A stretch of 64,000 nt of DNA. It comes from Georgenia satyanarayanai (GTDB taxonomy: Bacteria > Actinomycetota > Actinomycetes > Actinomycetales > Actinomycetaceae). Below the pieces are notes generated by a model. The model did not search any database. It saw only the letters and a program-made list of their open reading frames with translations, and was not told where the DNA came from. Made by a program: the position numbers and the translations under genes. This document shows, one piece after another, positions 55,919-64,000 of this stretch; positions within the stretch are counted from its first letter, which is position 1, and every line of letters begins with the position of its first letter. Location: positions 62,001 through 126,000 of the forward strand of contig NZ_JAMBNZ010000003.1 in assembly GCF_023715365.1 (NCBI RefSeq). The letters are read 5' to 3'.

Positions 55919-56653
55919 TCAGGTCGTCAGGCGGCCCCGCACGATGCTGTCGCCGCTGTGGGCGGGGTCGCCGTCGAAAGGCTCGCGGGAGACGTCGACG
56001 AGGACGAGCTCGTCGAGGTCCAGGCCCTCGGGCAGGTCGAAGACACCCTCGTTGCCGGCGAGCAGGCCGACGCTGACGAGCTGCTGGACGTCCTCGTCGA
56101 GCAGCCAGACCTCGCGGAAGCCGTCGCTCTCCTCACCGCTCACCTCCACCCGCAGGAGCAGGCGTCCGTCGGCCTCCTCGAGGCGCGCCGAGCCGGTCTC
56201 CTGCCACCCGGGCAGCGGGTCGAGCTGGGCCTGCGCCACGGGCACGGGCTCCTCCTGGGTGCCGGGCAGATTCGTCACGACGAGCGTGCCGGCGATGCCG
56301 GCGGCGATACCGGCGGCGAGCCACGCCGCGCGGGCCAGGCGGCCGCGCGGGCGCTCGCGCCGCCCCGCGGGGCGGGTGGAGCCGCCCGGCCCACGCCGGC
56401 CCGGGGCGGTGGTGGCCGACGGCCGCGCCGGGTCCGCCGTCGTGCTCGCGATCTCCTGCGCGATCCTGTCCCACACGTGCGGCGCGGGGGCGACGAGCGG
56501 CTCGGCGGCGCGTCCGGCCGAGACGACGGCGGTGAGCGCGGCGAGCTCCTCGCGGCACTGCTCGCAGGTGGCGAGGTGCCGGGCCGCGGCGGCGTCCGGC
56601 TCGACCTCGCCGAGCGCGACGAGGGTGAGGGTGTCGTCCTCAACGTGACGCAT
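55919..56653 (-). CDS. rskA: membrane anti-sigma factor with zinc-binding motif (RskA-like)
   Basis: A 244-aa protein: a cytoplasmic anti-sigma domain with HLATCEQC (HxxxCxxC) at about residues 26-33, one membrane span at about 108-128, and a C-terminal RskA-type extracellular domain (GSARLEEADGRLLLRVEVSGEES...). It would hold SigK at the membrane and release it after regulated proteolysis. It overlaps the sigma gene by 14 bases. Confidence 0.88.
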   Translation of the reverse strand: MRHVEDDTLTLVALGEVEPDAAAARHLATCEQCREELAALTAVVSAGRAAEPLVAPAPHVWDRIAQEIASTTADPARPSATTAPGRRGPGGSTRPAGRRERPRGRLARAAWLAAGIAAGIAGTLVVTNLPGTQEEPVPVAQAQLDPLPGWQETGSARLEEADGRLLLRVEVSGEESDGFREVWLLDEDVQQLVSVGLLAGNEGVFDLPEGLDLDELVLVDVSREPFDGDPAHSGDSIVRGRLTT

Positions 56654-57173
56654 GGCTTCCCTCCATCCTCGTGCGCAGGCGGCGCAGGCCGCGGTTGATG
56701 TGCGACTTCACGGTGCCGAGCGGCAGGTCCATTCTCTCGGCGATCTCGGTGTGCGTGAGCCGCTCGAAGAAGGCGAGCTCGAGCACGTCCTGCTGCGGGG
56801 GCCCGAGCTCGACGAGGGCCTGGGCCACGACCACCTGGTCGATGATCTCGTCGGTGCGGTCCGGGCCGGGTGCGTCCTGCGCCTCGGCGAGGTCGGACCG
56901 GTCGCGGGCCCGGCGGCGCAGCGCGTCGGCGACGGCGTTGCGGGTGATGCCGGAGAGCCAGGCACCGATCGGGGCTCGCTGCGGGTCGAAGCGGTCACGG
57001 GAGCGCCAGGCGCTGACGAAGACCTGCTGGGTGACGTCCTCGGCGTCGGCGGTGTTCCGCAGGGTGCGGAGGGCGATGCTGTAGACCATCGAGGAGTACT
57101 CCTCGTAGACGAGCCGGACGGCGTCGGTGGTGCCGTCGCGGAACCGCGCACCGAGCACCTCGGGTTCCGTCAT
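56640..57173 (-). CDS. sigK: ECF sigma factor SigK
   Basis: A 177-aa sigma factor with region 2 (YEEYSSMVYSIALRTLRNTADAEDVTQQVFVSAWRSRDRFDP) and region 4 (LELAFFERLTHTEIAERMDLPLGTVKSHINRGLRRLRTRM). Sequence, the RskA partner, and a CCATCC/CCGAAT-like promoter before the operon support the SigK assignment. The ATG at 57173 has AGAGGT upstream. It lies 26 bases after the sortase gene, so it is the third gene of the transcript. Confidence 0.85.
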   Translation of the reverse strand: MTEPEVLGARFRDGTTDAVRLVYEEYSSMVYSIALRTLRNTADAEDVTQQVFVSAWRSRDRFDPQRAPIGAWLSGITRNAVADALRRRARDRSDLAEAQDAPGPDRTDEIIDQVVVAQALVELGPPQQDVLELAFFERLTHTEIAERMDLPLGTVKSHINRGLRRLRTRMEGSHASR

Positions 57174-57199
57174 CGCCACCTCTGCCGCACGCGTCCCTG

Positions 57200-57889
57200 T
57201 CAGGGAACCAATGTAGCGGTGACGACCGTGTTGTCGGTGTAGCTCTGGACGCCGTCCTGCCACACGCCGTCGCAGGTGATGAGGACGAGGCGGTGCTCAC
57301 CGTCGCGGCGGAAGTGCTCGGACAGGTCGATCGTGGTCTTGGGGATGAGGTGGGCGGACTCGACGGCGTACTCGAGCACCTGCCCGTCCTCGCGGGTGAC
57401 CCCGATGCGGTCGCCGGGCTCGAGCTCGGCGAGGTCCCGCAGCGGGCCGTAGGCGGTGATGAAGGAGCCGGAGTGGGCGGCGATGACGGCCGCCCCCTCC
57501 TCGGCGCCCGCGGAGGGGCCGAAGCGGTACCAGCCGGCGCGGGCAGCGTCCTCGGGGACTTCCATCTGGCCGTCGGGGGCGACGCCGACGGCGTCGACCG
57601 GGAGGTCGGCGCCGAGCGCCGGGACGACCACCCGGACGGGAGGGCTCTGGGTCTGGACCTCGGGGAGCCCCGCCGCCGAGCGGACGGGCACGTCCGGGAC
57701 GGCGGCGGGGCTCGGGGCGGGAGAGCCGGCCGAGGCGTCTGGGGCGGGCGCCTCGGCCGGCGTCCCAGCGCCCGGGCCGGCAGGGGCTCCCACCACCGGC
57801 CCGGGCTGCTCGGGCTCCCCGCCGTCCGCACCGCACCCGGCGAGGACGAGCAGCAGGACTGCTGCTGCGGCTGCGGGGAGACGGCTCAT
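57200..57889 (-). CDS. class F sortase, predicted lipoprotein
   Basis: A 229-aa protein with signal peptide and lipobox VLAGC (Cys about residue 19), a Pro/Ala-rich linker to about 85, and a class F sortase domain. Catalytic His is in VIAAHSG (about 141) and Cys in LVLITCDGV (about 201). The usual Arg of YRDN near the C-terminus is Thr here (SYTDNTVVTATLVP), so the third catalytic residue is not in the normal place. Sortases covalently anchor surface proteins. It starts two bases after the DUF4397 gene. Confidence 0.82.
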   Translation of the reverse strand: MSRLPAAAAAVLLLVLAGCGADGGEPEQPGPVVGAPAGPGAGTPAEAPAPDASAGSPAPSPAAVPDVPVRSAAGLPEVQTQSPPVRVVVPALGADLPVDAVGVAPDGQMEVPEDAARAGWYRFGPSAGAEEGAAVIAAHSGSFITAYGPLRDLAELEPGDRIGVTREDGQVLEYAVESAHLIPKTTIDLSEHFRRDGEHRLVLITCDGVWQDGVQSYTDNTVVTATLVP

Positions 57890-57890
57890 G

Positions 57891-58703
57891 TCAGGCCCGG
57901 GTCCGGGCGAGACGGCGGGCGCCGACGGCGGCGAGGAGCAGCGCGCCCAGGCCCGCGGCGAGCGCGGCGGTGGGCACGGTGGGCTCGTCCACGGGGACGA
58001 GGCCGGTGGGCACGCCCTCGGGTGCGGAGTGGAGACCGGTGATCGTCTGGGTGGCGACGTCGAGGGTGTCGTCCTCGAGGCTGCCCCAGGCGTAGACGAT
58101 GGTGCTGGAGCCCTCCTCGACGGGGACGTCGACCGGGCCGATGACCGGCTCGGTGGTGCCGGCGGCCGCGACGGCCGCCGGGACGGTGCCGGCGGGCAGG
58201 TCCAGGCTCTCCTCCGCGCCGTTGGCGAGACCGCTGATGACGGCCTCCCCGCCGGCGAGGACGTCGACCTCGGGGGCGGCTGCGGTGTGACGCACCGTGA
58301 GGCGGCCCTCACCGGCAGCCGTCTCGGAGATGTCGTTGGTGAAGAAGGAGGCGGTGGGTGCGCCGTCCGCGTCGAGGTGGGCGACGGCGGTGTAGTTGCC
58401 GCCCGCCTCGAGCGGCAGGTCGAGGGGCCCGAGCACGGGCTCGCTGTCGTCCTCGGCGTCCGCGGCGGTGATCGCGACGGAGTAGGTGCCGGCGGGCAGC
58501 TCGAGCGGGCCGGCGAGGCTGGCGGGCTCGAAGTCGTCCAGGGTGCGCTCCCCGTTGACCCAGACGTCGACGGTGAGGTCCGGGACCCCGTGCAGCACGG
58601 ACAGCAGCGCGGCGTCGTCGGTGGCGGCCGAGGCGGGAGCAGCGAGAGCGAGCAGGGCGAGGCCGGCGGCGGCGCCGATCCCTGCGCGACGGGTGGTGCT
58701 CAT
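57891..58703 (-). CDS. secreted DUF4397-domain protein with C-terminal membrane anchor
   Basis: A 270-aa protein: signal peptide ending ASAATDD, two DUF4397-type beta-sandwich repeats (VLHGVPDLTVDVWVNGE... and VRHTAAAPEVDVLAGGE...), then a membrane span (about 245-262) and basic tail RRLARTRA. The tail resembles a sorting-signal end but I do not see LPxTG. This pairs with the sortase downstream. GGAGG is well spaced before the ATG at 58703. First gene of the operon controlled by a SigK-type promoter. Confidence 0.85.
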   Translation of the reverse strand: MSTTRRAGIGAAAGLALLALAAPASAATDDAALLSVLHGVPDLTVDVWVNGERTLDDFEPASLAGPLELPAGTYSVAITAADAEDDSEPVLGPLDLPLEAGGNYTAVAHLDADGAPTASFFTNDISETAAGEGRLTVRHTAAAPEVDVLAGGEAVISGLANGAEESLDLPAGTVPAAVAAAGTTEPVIGPVDVPVEEGSSTIVYAWGSLEDDTLDVATQTITGLHSAPEGVPTGLVPVDEPTVPTAALAAGLGALLLAAVGARRLARTRA

Positions 58704-58741
58704 GGTGTCCTCCAGTGTCGGTAGTGGTGCTGACACCAGGT

Positions 58742-58769
58742 ATTCGTCGCCACCCCCCGATCCGGATGC
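58742..58769 (-). promoter_or_regulatory. SigK-type promoter of the DUF4397-sortase-sigK-rskA operon
   Basis: On the minus strand GCATCC (58764-58769), 16 bases, ACGAAT (58742-58747). Mycobacterial SigK recognises CCATCC-N16/17-CCGAAT; each element matches five of six. It lies 38-66 bases before the DUF4397 start, implying autoregulation of sigK. Confidence 0.6.
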
Positions 58770-58824
58770 ACCTGGGTGCGAGGAGTTTTTTTCTCCGCGC
58801 TCGGGGCGGACCGGGACGAGCGTC

Positions 58825-59829
58825 CTAGGTCCGGTCCGCGGCCGTCAGCTCCTCCGTGTACGTCGGCGCGCGGTGCTTCTCGAGCGCGACGACGACAGCC
58901 GCCCGGCCGGGGCGACGCCCGACGTGGACCACGAGCATCTCCGAGGTCTTGAGCCACGGGTCGGACTCGGGGACCTGCTTCATGATCCGGTTGGGCGTGT
59001 TGACCGCGATCTGCTCCATGAAGGTCGGCAGGACGGGCCGGTGGGTGCAGATCGCGACGCCCGGTGCCCGCTGCTTGACCTCGGCGTCGAGGAGCCGGCG
59101 CGCCCGCTTGGGCTTCTCGCGGTGGGCGTCCTCGGTGATCTCCGGGTGCAGCTCGATCTCGACGCCGATGGTGTCGGCGTAGGGCGTCACGGTGTCGACG
59201 CAGCGCCGCCACGGGCTCGAGACGACCCGGTCGACGCCGTAGGCGGACAGCAGCGGGACGAGCCGCTGCGCCTGCGCCTCGCCCACGGCGGTGAGCGGGC
59301 GGGTGGACTCCCCGCCCTTCCACACCGTGCGCTTCCGGGCGCGGGCGTGCCGGACGACGATGAGCGCCCACGTGCTCAGCCGCTCGTCCTTCCACTGGTC
59401 CAGGAGCATGCCGAGCGGCTCACGGTCGTGGTCGTGGGTGAGGAGCCGGCGCGCGTCCTCGGCCTCGACCCAGCGCACGTCGTCGATCTCACGGTCGCTC
59501 GCCGGGGTGGCGAGCGGACGGCCGCGCAGCGACAGGTCCCCGGGCGGGGCGGGGCGGGCGGCCCAGTAGTGGACCTCCTTGCGCCGCCCGTCGCTGATCC
59601 GGTAGCTCACCTTGGGCAGCGGCTGGCCGAGGACGACGGCGACGCCCGTCTCCTCCGCCGTCTCCCGGACCGCGCAGGCAGCGAGCGTCTCGCCGCAGTC
59701 GAGCTTGCCCTTGGGCCAGGACCAGTCGTCGTAGCGCGGCCGGTGGACGAGGAGCACCTCGAGCTTCTTGCGGTCGTTGACGCGCCACACGAGTGTGCCG
59801 GCCGCGTACTGGGTGCGCGGGGCGGTCAT
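58825..59829 (-). CDS. mutT1: NUDIX-histidine phosphatase fusion (MutT1 type)
   Basis: A 334-aa two-domain protein. The N-terminal NUDIX domain has the box [23 protein letters not shown] (about residues 40-62), followed by a histidine-phosphatase domain with RHARARKR (about 180) and THRPVLP. Mycobacterial MutT1 hydrolyses 8-oxo-dGTP and polyphosphorylated dinucleotides (Ap4A type) and then dephosphorylates. Its start overlaps the ppk1 stop (ATGA). Confidence 0.92.
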   Translation of the reverse strand: MTAPRTQYAAGTLVWRVNDRKKLEVLLVHRPRYDDWSWPKGKLDCGETLAACAVRETAEETGVAVVLGQPLPKVSYRISDGRRKEVHYWAARPAPPGDLSLRGRPLATPASDREIDDVRWVEAEDARRLLTHDHDREPLGMLLDQWKDERLSTWALIVVRHARARKRTVWKGGESTRPLTAVGEAQAQRLVPLLSAYGVDRVVSSPWRRCVDTVTPYADTIGVEIELHPEITEDAHREKPKRARRLLDAEVKQRAPGVAICTHRPVLPTFMEQIAVNTPNRIMKQVPESDPWLKTSEMLVVHVGRRPGRAAVVVALEKHRAPTYTEELTAADRT

Positions 59830-62222
59830 CGGCTGGCCGCCACCCGTCGCCGGGCGCGGGCGATGAGGAGCTGCTGGAGGTCCTCCAGCGGCGTGCCGTC
59901 CTCCGCGAGCTGGTGGCGCTCCCAGGTGCCGTCCGGCAGGAGGTGCCAGGACGACGTCGTCGGCGCGACGCAACGGTCGAGGAGGTCGGTGAGGAACTCG
60001 ACCTGCCCCTTGTCGACGATCCGCACGAGTACCTCGACGCGGCGGTCGAGGTTGCGGTGCATGAGGTCGGCGCTGCCGATCCACACGTCGGGCAGCTCCT
60101 CGTCCCCGGCGAAGGCGAAGACGCGGGCGTGCTCGAGGAAGCGGCCGAGGATCGAGCGGACGCGGATGTTCTCGCTGAGCCCCGGGATCCCGGCGCGCAG
60201 CGCGCAGATGCCGCGGACGACGACGTCCACCTGCACCCCCGCCTGGCTCGCCCGGTACAGGGCGTCGATGACGGTCTCGTCGACGATCGAGTTGACCTTG
60301 ATCTTGATCCACGCGGGCCGGCCCGCGCGGTGCCCGGCGATCTCCCGCTCGATGCGCTCGACCAGCCCGGGGCGCACGGAGCGCGGCGCGACGAGCAGCC
60401 GGCGGAAGCGCGAGCGTGGGGCGTAGCCGGAGAGCTGGTTGAACAGGCGGGTGAGGTCCTGCCCGACGTCGGGGTCGCAGGTGAGCAGGCCGAGGTCCTC
60501 GTAGCCGCGCGCCGTCTTGGGGTTGTAGTTGCCGGTGCCGATGTGGCAGTAGCGGCGCAGCCCGTCCTTCTCGTTGCGCACGACGAGGGAGAGCTTGCAG
60601 TGGGTCTTGAGCCCGACGATGCCGTAGACGACGTGGACCCCGGCCTCCTCGAGCTTGCGCGCCCAGGAGATGTTGGCCTGCTCGTCGAAGCGCGCCTTGA
60701 TCTCGACGATCGCCAGCACCTGCTTGCCGGCCTCGGCGGCGTCGATGAGGGCGTCGACGATCGGGGAGTCGCCGGACGTGCGGTAGAGGGTCTGCTTGAT
60801 CGCCAGCACCCTGGGATCCGCCGCCGCCTGCGCGAGGAACTCCTGGACCGACGTCGAGAACGAGTCGTAGGGGTGGTGGAGGAGGACGTCGCGCCGGCGG
60901 ATCGCCTCGAAGATGTTCGTCGGTTGCGCGCTCTCCACCTCCGCCAGCGCCTGGGCGGTGACGGGCACGAACTTCGGGTACTTCAGCTCCGGCCGGTCGA
61001 GCTCATGGACGACGTCGAGGCCGGTGAGGTCGAGCAGCGACGGCAGCTCGTAGACCTCGTGCTCGACGACGCCGAGCTCGCGGATGAGGAGGTCACGCAC
61101 GTGCGCGCTGATGCCCTGGGCGAGCTCGAGGCGCACCGCGGGCCCGAAGCGGCGGCGCATGAGCTCCTTCTCCAGCGCCTGCAGGAGGTTCTCGGCGTCG
61201 TCCTCCTCGACCTCGAGGTCCTCGTTGCGGGTGACGCGGAAGGTGTGGTGCTCGACGATCTCCATCCCGGGGAAGAGGTAGTCGAGGTGCTCGCCGATGA
61301 TCTCCTCGAGCGGGACGAAGGACGTGCGGCCGTCCTCGCGCGACGAGGGCGTCTCCTCCGGGCGGTGCGGGCGGCCCGCGGCGTCGACGGCGATGAAGCG
61401 CGGCAGCAGCGGGGGCACCTTGACGCGGGCGAAGTGCTCCTTGCCCGAGCTCGGGTTGCGCACGACGACGGCGAGGTTGAGCGAGAGCCCGGAGATGTAC
61501 GGGAAGGGGTGGGCCGGGTCGACGGCGAGCGGGGTGAGGACCGGGAAGATCTGCTTGCGGAAGTACTTGCGCAGGCGCAGCTGCTCGCTCTCGGCGAGGT
61601 CCCCCCAGTGGAGGATCTCGATCCCCTCGGCCGCGAGCGCCGGCTGGATGTCCTCGGCGAAGGTGCGCGCGTGCTCCTCCATGAGCTCGTGGGCGCGCAC
61701 GCTGATGGCCTCGAGGACCTGCCGCGGGGAGAGCCCCGAGGCCGCGGTCACGGCGAGGCCGGTGGCGATGCGCCGCTTGAGGCCGGCCACGCGGACCATG
61801 AAGAACTCGTCGAGGTTGGAGGCGAAGATCGACAGGAACCATGCGCGCTCGAGGAGCGGCTGGGTGGTGTCCTGGGCCTGCTCGAGCACCCGCTGGTTGA
61901 AGGCGAGCCAGCTGAGCTCGCGGTCCGCGAAGCGGCCCTCGGGGAGCCCGACGTCGAGCGGGTCGACCTCGCCGCCGTCCTCCCCGGCCTCCTCGCCCGC
62001 CTCCTCGACGAGCTCGTCCGCCTGCTCGGCGACCGCCTCGGCGGGCGCGGCGGCGCCGGTCAGCGCGACGGCGTCGCGGGCAACGCCGTCGTCTGCAGCG
62101 CCGTCGCGGGCAACGCCGTCGTGCGCGGCGTCGTCGTCAGCGGCGCCGTCGCCCGCCTCGAGCCGCTCGTCGGCGGGCGCGTCCTCGAGGTGGCTGGGCG
62201 TGGTGACCTCAGGCTCTGGCAT
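59826..62222 (-). CDS. ppk1: polyphosphate kinase 1
   Basis: A 798-aa PPK1 that makes polyphosphate from ATP. The core (from about residue 95, [20 protein letters not shown]) has the phosphohistidine region [16 protein letters not shown] and the [14 protein letters not shown] block. The first 90 residues are a highly acidic Ala/Asp/Glu extension with three 10-residue units ([10 protein letters not shown]-like), beyond the usual start. mutT1 overlaps its end and mshD lies 17 bases upstream. No PHO box precedes it. Confidence 0.95.
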   Translation of the reverse strand: MPEPEVTTPSHLEDAPADERLEAGDGAADDDAAHDGVARDGAADDGVARDAVALTGAAAPAEAVAEQADELVEEAGEEAGEDGGEVDPLDVGLPEGRFADRELSWLAFNQRVLEQAQDTTQPLLERAWFLSIFASNLDEFFMVRVAGLKRRIATGLAVTAASGLSPRQVLEAISVRAHELMEEHARTFAEDIQPALAAEGIEILHWGDLAESEQLRLRKYFRKQIFPVLTPLAVDPAHPFPYISGLSLNLAVVVRNPSSGKEHFARVKVPPLLPRFIAVDAAGRPHRPEETPSSREDGRTSFVPLEEIIGEHLDYLFPGMEIVEHHTFRVTRNEDLEVEEDDAENLLQALEKELMRRRFGPAVRLELAQGISAHVRDLLIRELGVVEHEVYELPSLLDLTGLDVVHELDRPELKYPKFVPVTAQALAEVESAQPTNIFEAIRRRDVLLHHPYDSFSTSVQEFLAQAAADPRVLAIKQTLYRTSGDSPIVDALIDAAEAGKQVLAIVEIKARFDEQANISWARKLEEAGVHVVYGIVGLKTHCKLSLVVRNEKDGLRRYCHIGTGNYNPKTARGYEDLGLLTCDPDVGQDLTRLFNQLSGYAPRSRFRRLLVAPRSVRPGLVERIEREIAGHRAGRPAWIKIKVNSIVDETVIDALYRASQAGVQVDVVVRGICALRAGIPGLSENIRVRSILGRFLEHARVFAFAGDEELPDVWIGSADLMHRNLDRRVEVLVRIVDKGQVEFLTDLLDRCVAPTTSSWHLLPDGTWERHQLAEDGTPLEDLQQLLIARARRRVAASR

Positions 62223-62239
62223 GGGGCCATGCTGCCACC

Positions 62240-63091
62240 TCAGCGCGCGTACTGAACGTCGAGCGAGGAGCGGTCGTAGCCGGCACGTCGGTAGGTGCGG
62301 ATCGCCGCCGTGTTGTCGCCCTCGACGTAGAGCGTGGTGCGGCGGAGGCCGCGCCGGCGCATCTCGGCGAGGGCGAGGGCGGTGAGGTACCCGCCCAGCC
62401 CGCGTCCCTGGGCCTGCGGGGCGACCCCGAGGGCGTAGATCTCCGCGTCACGCCCCTCGGGCTTGACCCACATCGAGGCGAGCAGCGCGTCCGGCCGTCC
62501 GGCCTCGTGGGCGAGCCACAGGAGGGTGGGGTCGAACCAGGGCTCGGCCTGCCGCTGGTGCAGGTCGGCGACGGTGAGGCGCCCCTGCTCGGGGTGCTCG
62601 GCGAAGGCGGTCGCGTTGAGGGCGACCCACGCCTCCTCGTCCTGCCCGCCGACGAAGGTGCGCACCTCCGCCCCGGCGGGTGCCTCGGGTGCCGGCGCCG
62701 GCGCCCCCGGCTCGAGGTCGCGCGCCATCTGCCACAGCTCGCGGGTGACGCGCAGCCCGGCGGCGCGGGCCAGCGCCTGGGCGCCAGGGAGGTCGCCGTG
62801 CGCCCACAGCGCGACGGTGGGGACGTCGTCGAGGACGGTGTCGAGCAGGCGCCGTCCCATACCGCGACGGCGGTGGGCCGGGTGCACGCACAGCTCGCCG
62901 CTACCCTCGGGGTCGACGACGGCGTGGGCGAGGAGCTCCTCCCCCTCGGCGAGCCAGTGGTGGCGGTAGCCGTCCGCACCGTGACGCACGGCCAGGACGC
63001 TCTGCTCGTTGAAGGGCGCGACGCCGTCGGCCTCCGTCACGGCGGCGGCGAGGCGCAGGACGGCGTCCGCGGAGGTGAGGCCGGTGCCCAT
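62240..63091 (-). CDS. mshD: mycothiol synthase
   Basis: A 283-aa protein with two GNAT domains: [15 protein letters not shown] in the first, and [15 protein letters not shown] with [18 protein letters not shown] in the second. MshD acetylates Cys-GlcN-Ins to form mycothiol, the main thiol of actinobacteria. The start shares a base with the upstream gene stop (TGATG). Confidence 0.93.
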   Translation of the reverse strand: MGTGLTSADAVLRLAAAVTEADGVAPFNEQSVLAVRHGADGYRHHWLAEGEELLAHAVVDPEGSGELCVHPAHRRRGMGRRLLDTVLDDVPTVALWAHGDLPGAQALARAAGLRVTRELWQMARDLEPGAPAPAPEAPAGAEVRTFVGGQDEEAWVALNATAFAEHPEQGRLTVADLHQRQAEPWFDPTLLWLAHEAGRPDALLASMWVKPEGRDAEIYALGVAPQAQGRGLGGYLTALALAEMRRRGLRRTTLYVEGDNTAAIRTYRRAGYDRSSLDVQYAR

Positions 63092-63714
63092 CAGTCGAGG
63101 GTCCCCACGCGCCACATCTCGGCGGCGCGCTCGAGCTCCTCCGCGGTGCGGAGCAGCGCGGAGGCGCGGCGGGTGAGACGGGCGGCGAGCTCGTCGTCGT
63201 CGACCCAGTCGGCGTCGAGCGCGGACCCGGTGGCGACGACGCGGATGAAGGCGGCGGCGCGGTCGAGGGCGACGTCGAGGTCGCCCTCGTAGACGCCCGC
63301 GAGGACGGCGTCGGCGAGCTCGGCGACGTCGCTGGGCCCGGGGGGCTCGACGACGCCGGCGATGACCCCGGCGACCTCGGCACGGTGCCGGCCGAGGGAG
63401 AAGCGCTCGGCGACCCGGGCGGGGTCCGACCGGACCCACTCGCGCATGAGGTACAGGCGCCACAGGGCGCCGGGGAGGGTGGTCGAGGGGCTCTGCGACC
63501 AGAGCTCGGCGATGGTGTCCAGGCCCTGGGTGTCGACCAGCGAGACGAGTCGGGAGACGAGCTCCGGGTCCTCCGCACCGGCGCGGCCGCGCCCGACGAG
63601 CACAGCGGCCGTCGTGTGGGCGGCCTGCGAGCGCAGCGCCGGGTCGACGTCGCCGACGATGCGCTCGGCGGTCTGCGCGTCGAGCATGGCCGGACGGCGG
63701 TGCTTGCGCTCCAT
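63091..63714 (-). CDS. protein of unknown function, coupled to mshD
   Basis: A 207-aa, mainly helical protein with no signal peptide or membrane span. It has an RKHRRPAMLDAQTAERIVGDVDP start and a C-terminal helix rich in Ala, Glu and Arg. I recognise no family. Translational coupling to mshD suggests a link, but nothing in the sequence says what. The start ATG at 63714 could be replaced by the ATG ten codons on. Confidence 0.65.
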   Translation of the reverse strand: MERKHRRPAMLDAQTAERIVGDVDPALRSQAAHTTAAVLVGRGRAGAEDPELVSRLVSLVDTQGLDTIAELWSQSPSTTLPGALWRLYLMREWVRSDPARVAERFSLGRHRAEVAGVIAGVVEPPGPSDVAELADAVLAGVYEGDLDVALDRAAAFIRVVATGSALDADWVDDDELAARLTRRASALLRTAEELERAAEMWRVGTLD

Positions 63715-63872
63715 CAGTCCCCCTCACGGTGGTCCGTCCCGGACGGACCGACCGGAACGTCCCCGATGCTACGAGACACCTCCCCGGTCCGGCACGTGCG
63801 CAGCGGCTCTTCCCCGCGCCCGCCGTCCGTGGTGTGCTGGGCCCGCCCACCCCGGAGGAGAGGAAGCACACC

Positions 63873-64000
63873 ATGGACGAGACACCCGCGACCCGGCCGA
63901 TCGACGCGGCCGGTGACGCCCTGCACGTGCGACGCGTCTTCGGGGAGGCCTACCAGGCTGGTGACACGCTCGTCATCCCGGTCGCCAGGGTCGTCGGCGG
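63873..64000 (+). CDS. GerW-family sporulation-like protein, N-terminal part (runs off the window)
   Basis: Only 42 residues are present. The segment VFGEAYQAGDTLVIPVARVVGG matches the GerW/YtfJ pattern, a family widespread in actinobacteria that do not sporulate, function unknown. GGAGGAGAGG lies well before the ATG at 63873. Confidence 0.75.
   Translation, partial: MDETPATRPIDAAGDALHVRRVFGEAYQAGDTLVIPVARVVG

Noticed and set aside
58780-58800. A seven-T run flanked by GGAG/CTCC as terminator after mutT1
   Set aside because: On the mutT1 strand the run is A, not T, and the stem is only four base pairs.

Overview
The window is about 64 kb of very high-GC actinobacterial chromosome. Mycothiol synthase, a GlnR-type orphan regulator, a class F sortase next to a SigK/RskA pair, PHO-box-controlled Pst transport, a GerW-family protein and frequent GTG starts all point to Actinomycetota. 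I infer Micrococcales (Georgenia/Cellulomonas-like), but the sequence alone does not fix the genus. I saw no rRNA, tRNA, insertion sequence, prophage or CRISPR array. Most of the window is ordinary core chromosome in tightly packed operons with ATGA, GTGA or TGATG overlaps.

Layout. 0-7 kb: a tRNA/purine/cell-wall block on the minus strand (ftsH partial, hpt, tilS, a DUF2342 metalloprotease, dacB), then ppa (+) ending one base from a secreted NlpC/P60 hydrolase (-). 7.4-11.3 kb: metY-metX and an alpha/beta hydrolase (+), preceded by a probable leaderless leader peptide containing Met-Cys. 11.3-15.4 kb: a protein of unknown function and a 974-aa FAD/Fe-S oxidoreductase carrying an in-frame palindromic insertion. 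15.5-19.1 kb: the prpD-prpB-prpC methylcitrate cycle operon.

19.2-35.8 kb is the accessory-looking part: a D-amino-acid dehydrogenase (+), and on the minus strand a ROK repressor, RidA, a D-amino-acid deaminase, N-acyl-D-amino-acid deacylase, GH20 hexosaminidase, a complete Opp/Dpp ABC transporter, a GH3 NagZ-like hydrolase, a ROK sugar kinase and a lactonase-like beta-propeller. Two 19-bp ROK-type operators, each lying on a promoter, precede the transporter operon and the kinase/GH3 operon. I read this as one regulon that imports and dismantles N-acetyl-amino-sugar/D-amino-acid conjugates (muropeptide-like or chitin-derived).

35.9-50 kb: ppdK, a small GNAT, an ECF sigma factor with a putative membrane partner (both preceded by the same GTGCAAGA-N15-ACACAGG promoter motif), NUDIX, CsbD, CspA, ClpC, a macrodomain protein, Dtd, DUF2516, an FUSC-type membrane protein, YgfZ, a nitrobindin-like protein and an unknown membrane protein. 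50-64 kb: glnR, a septum-formation lipoprotein, pstSCAB with a PHO box, the DUF4397-sortase-SigK-RskA operon behind a SigK-like promoter, then mutT1-ppk1 and mshD with an upstream unknown gene, and the start of a GerW-family gene.

The main regulatory inferences (ROK operators, twin ECF promoters, SigK promoter, PHO box, met leader) were found by eye from motif and spacing matches and have not been tested statistically.
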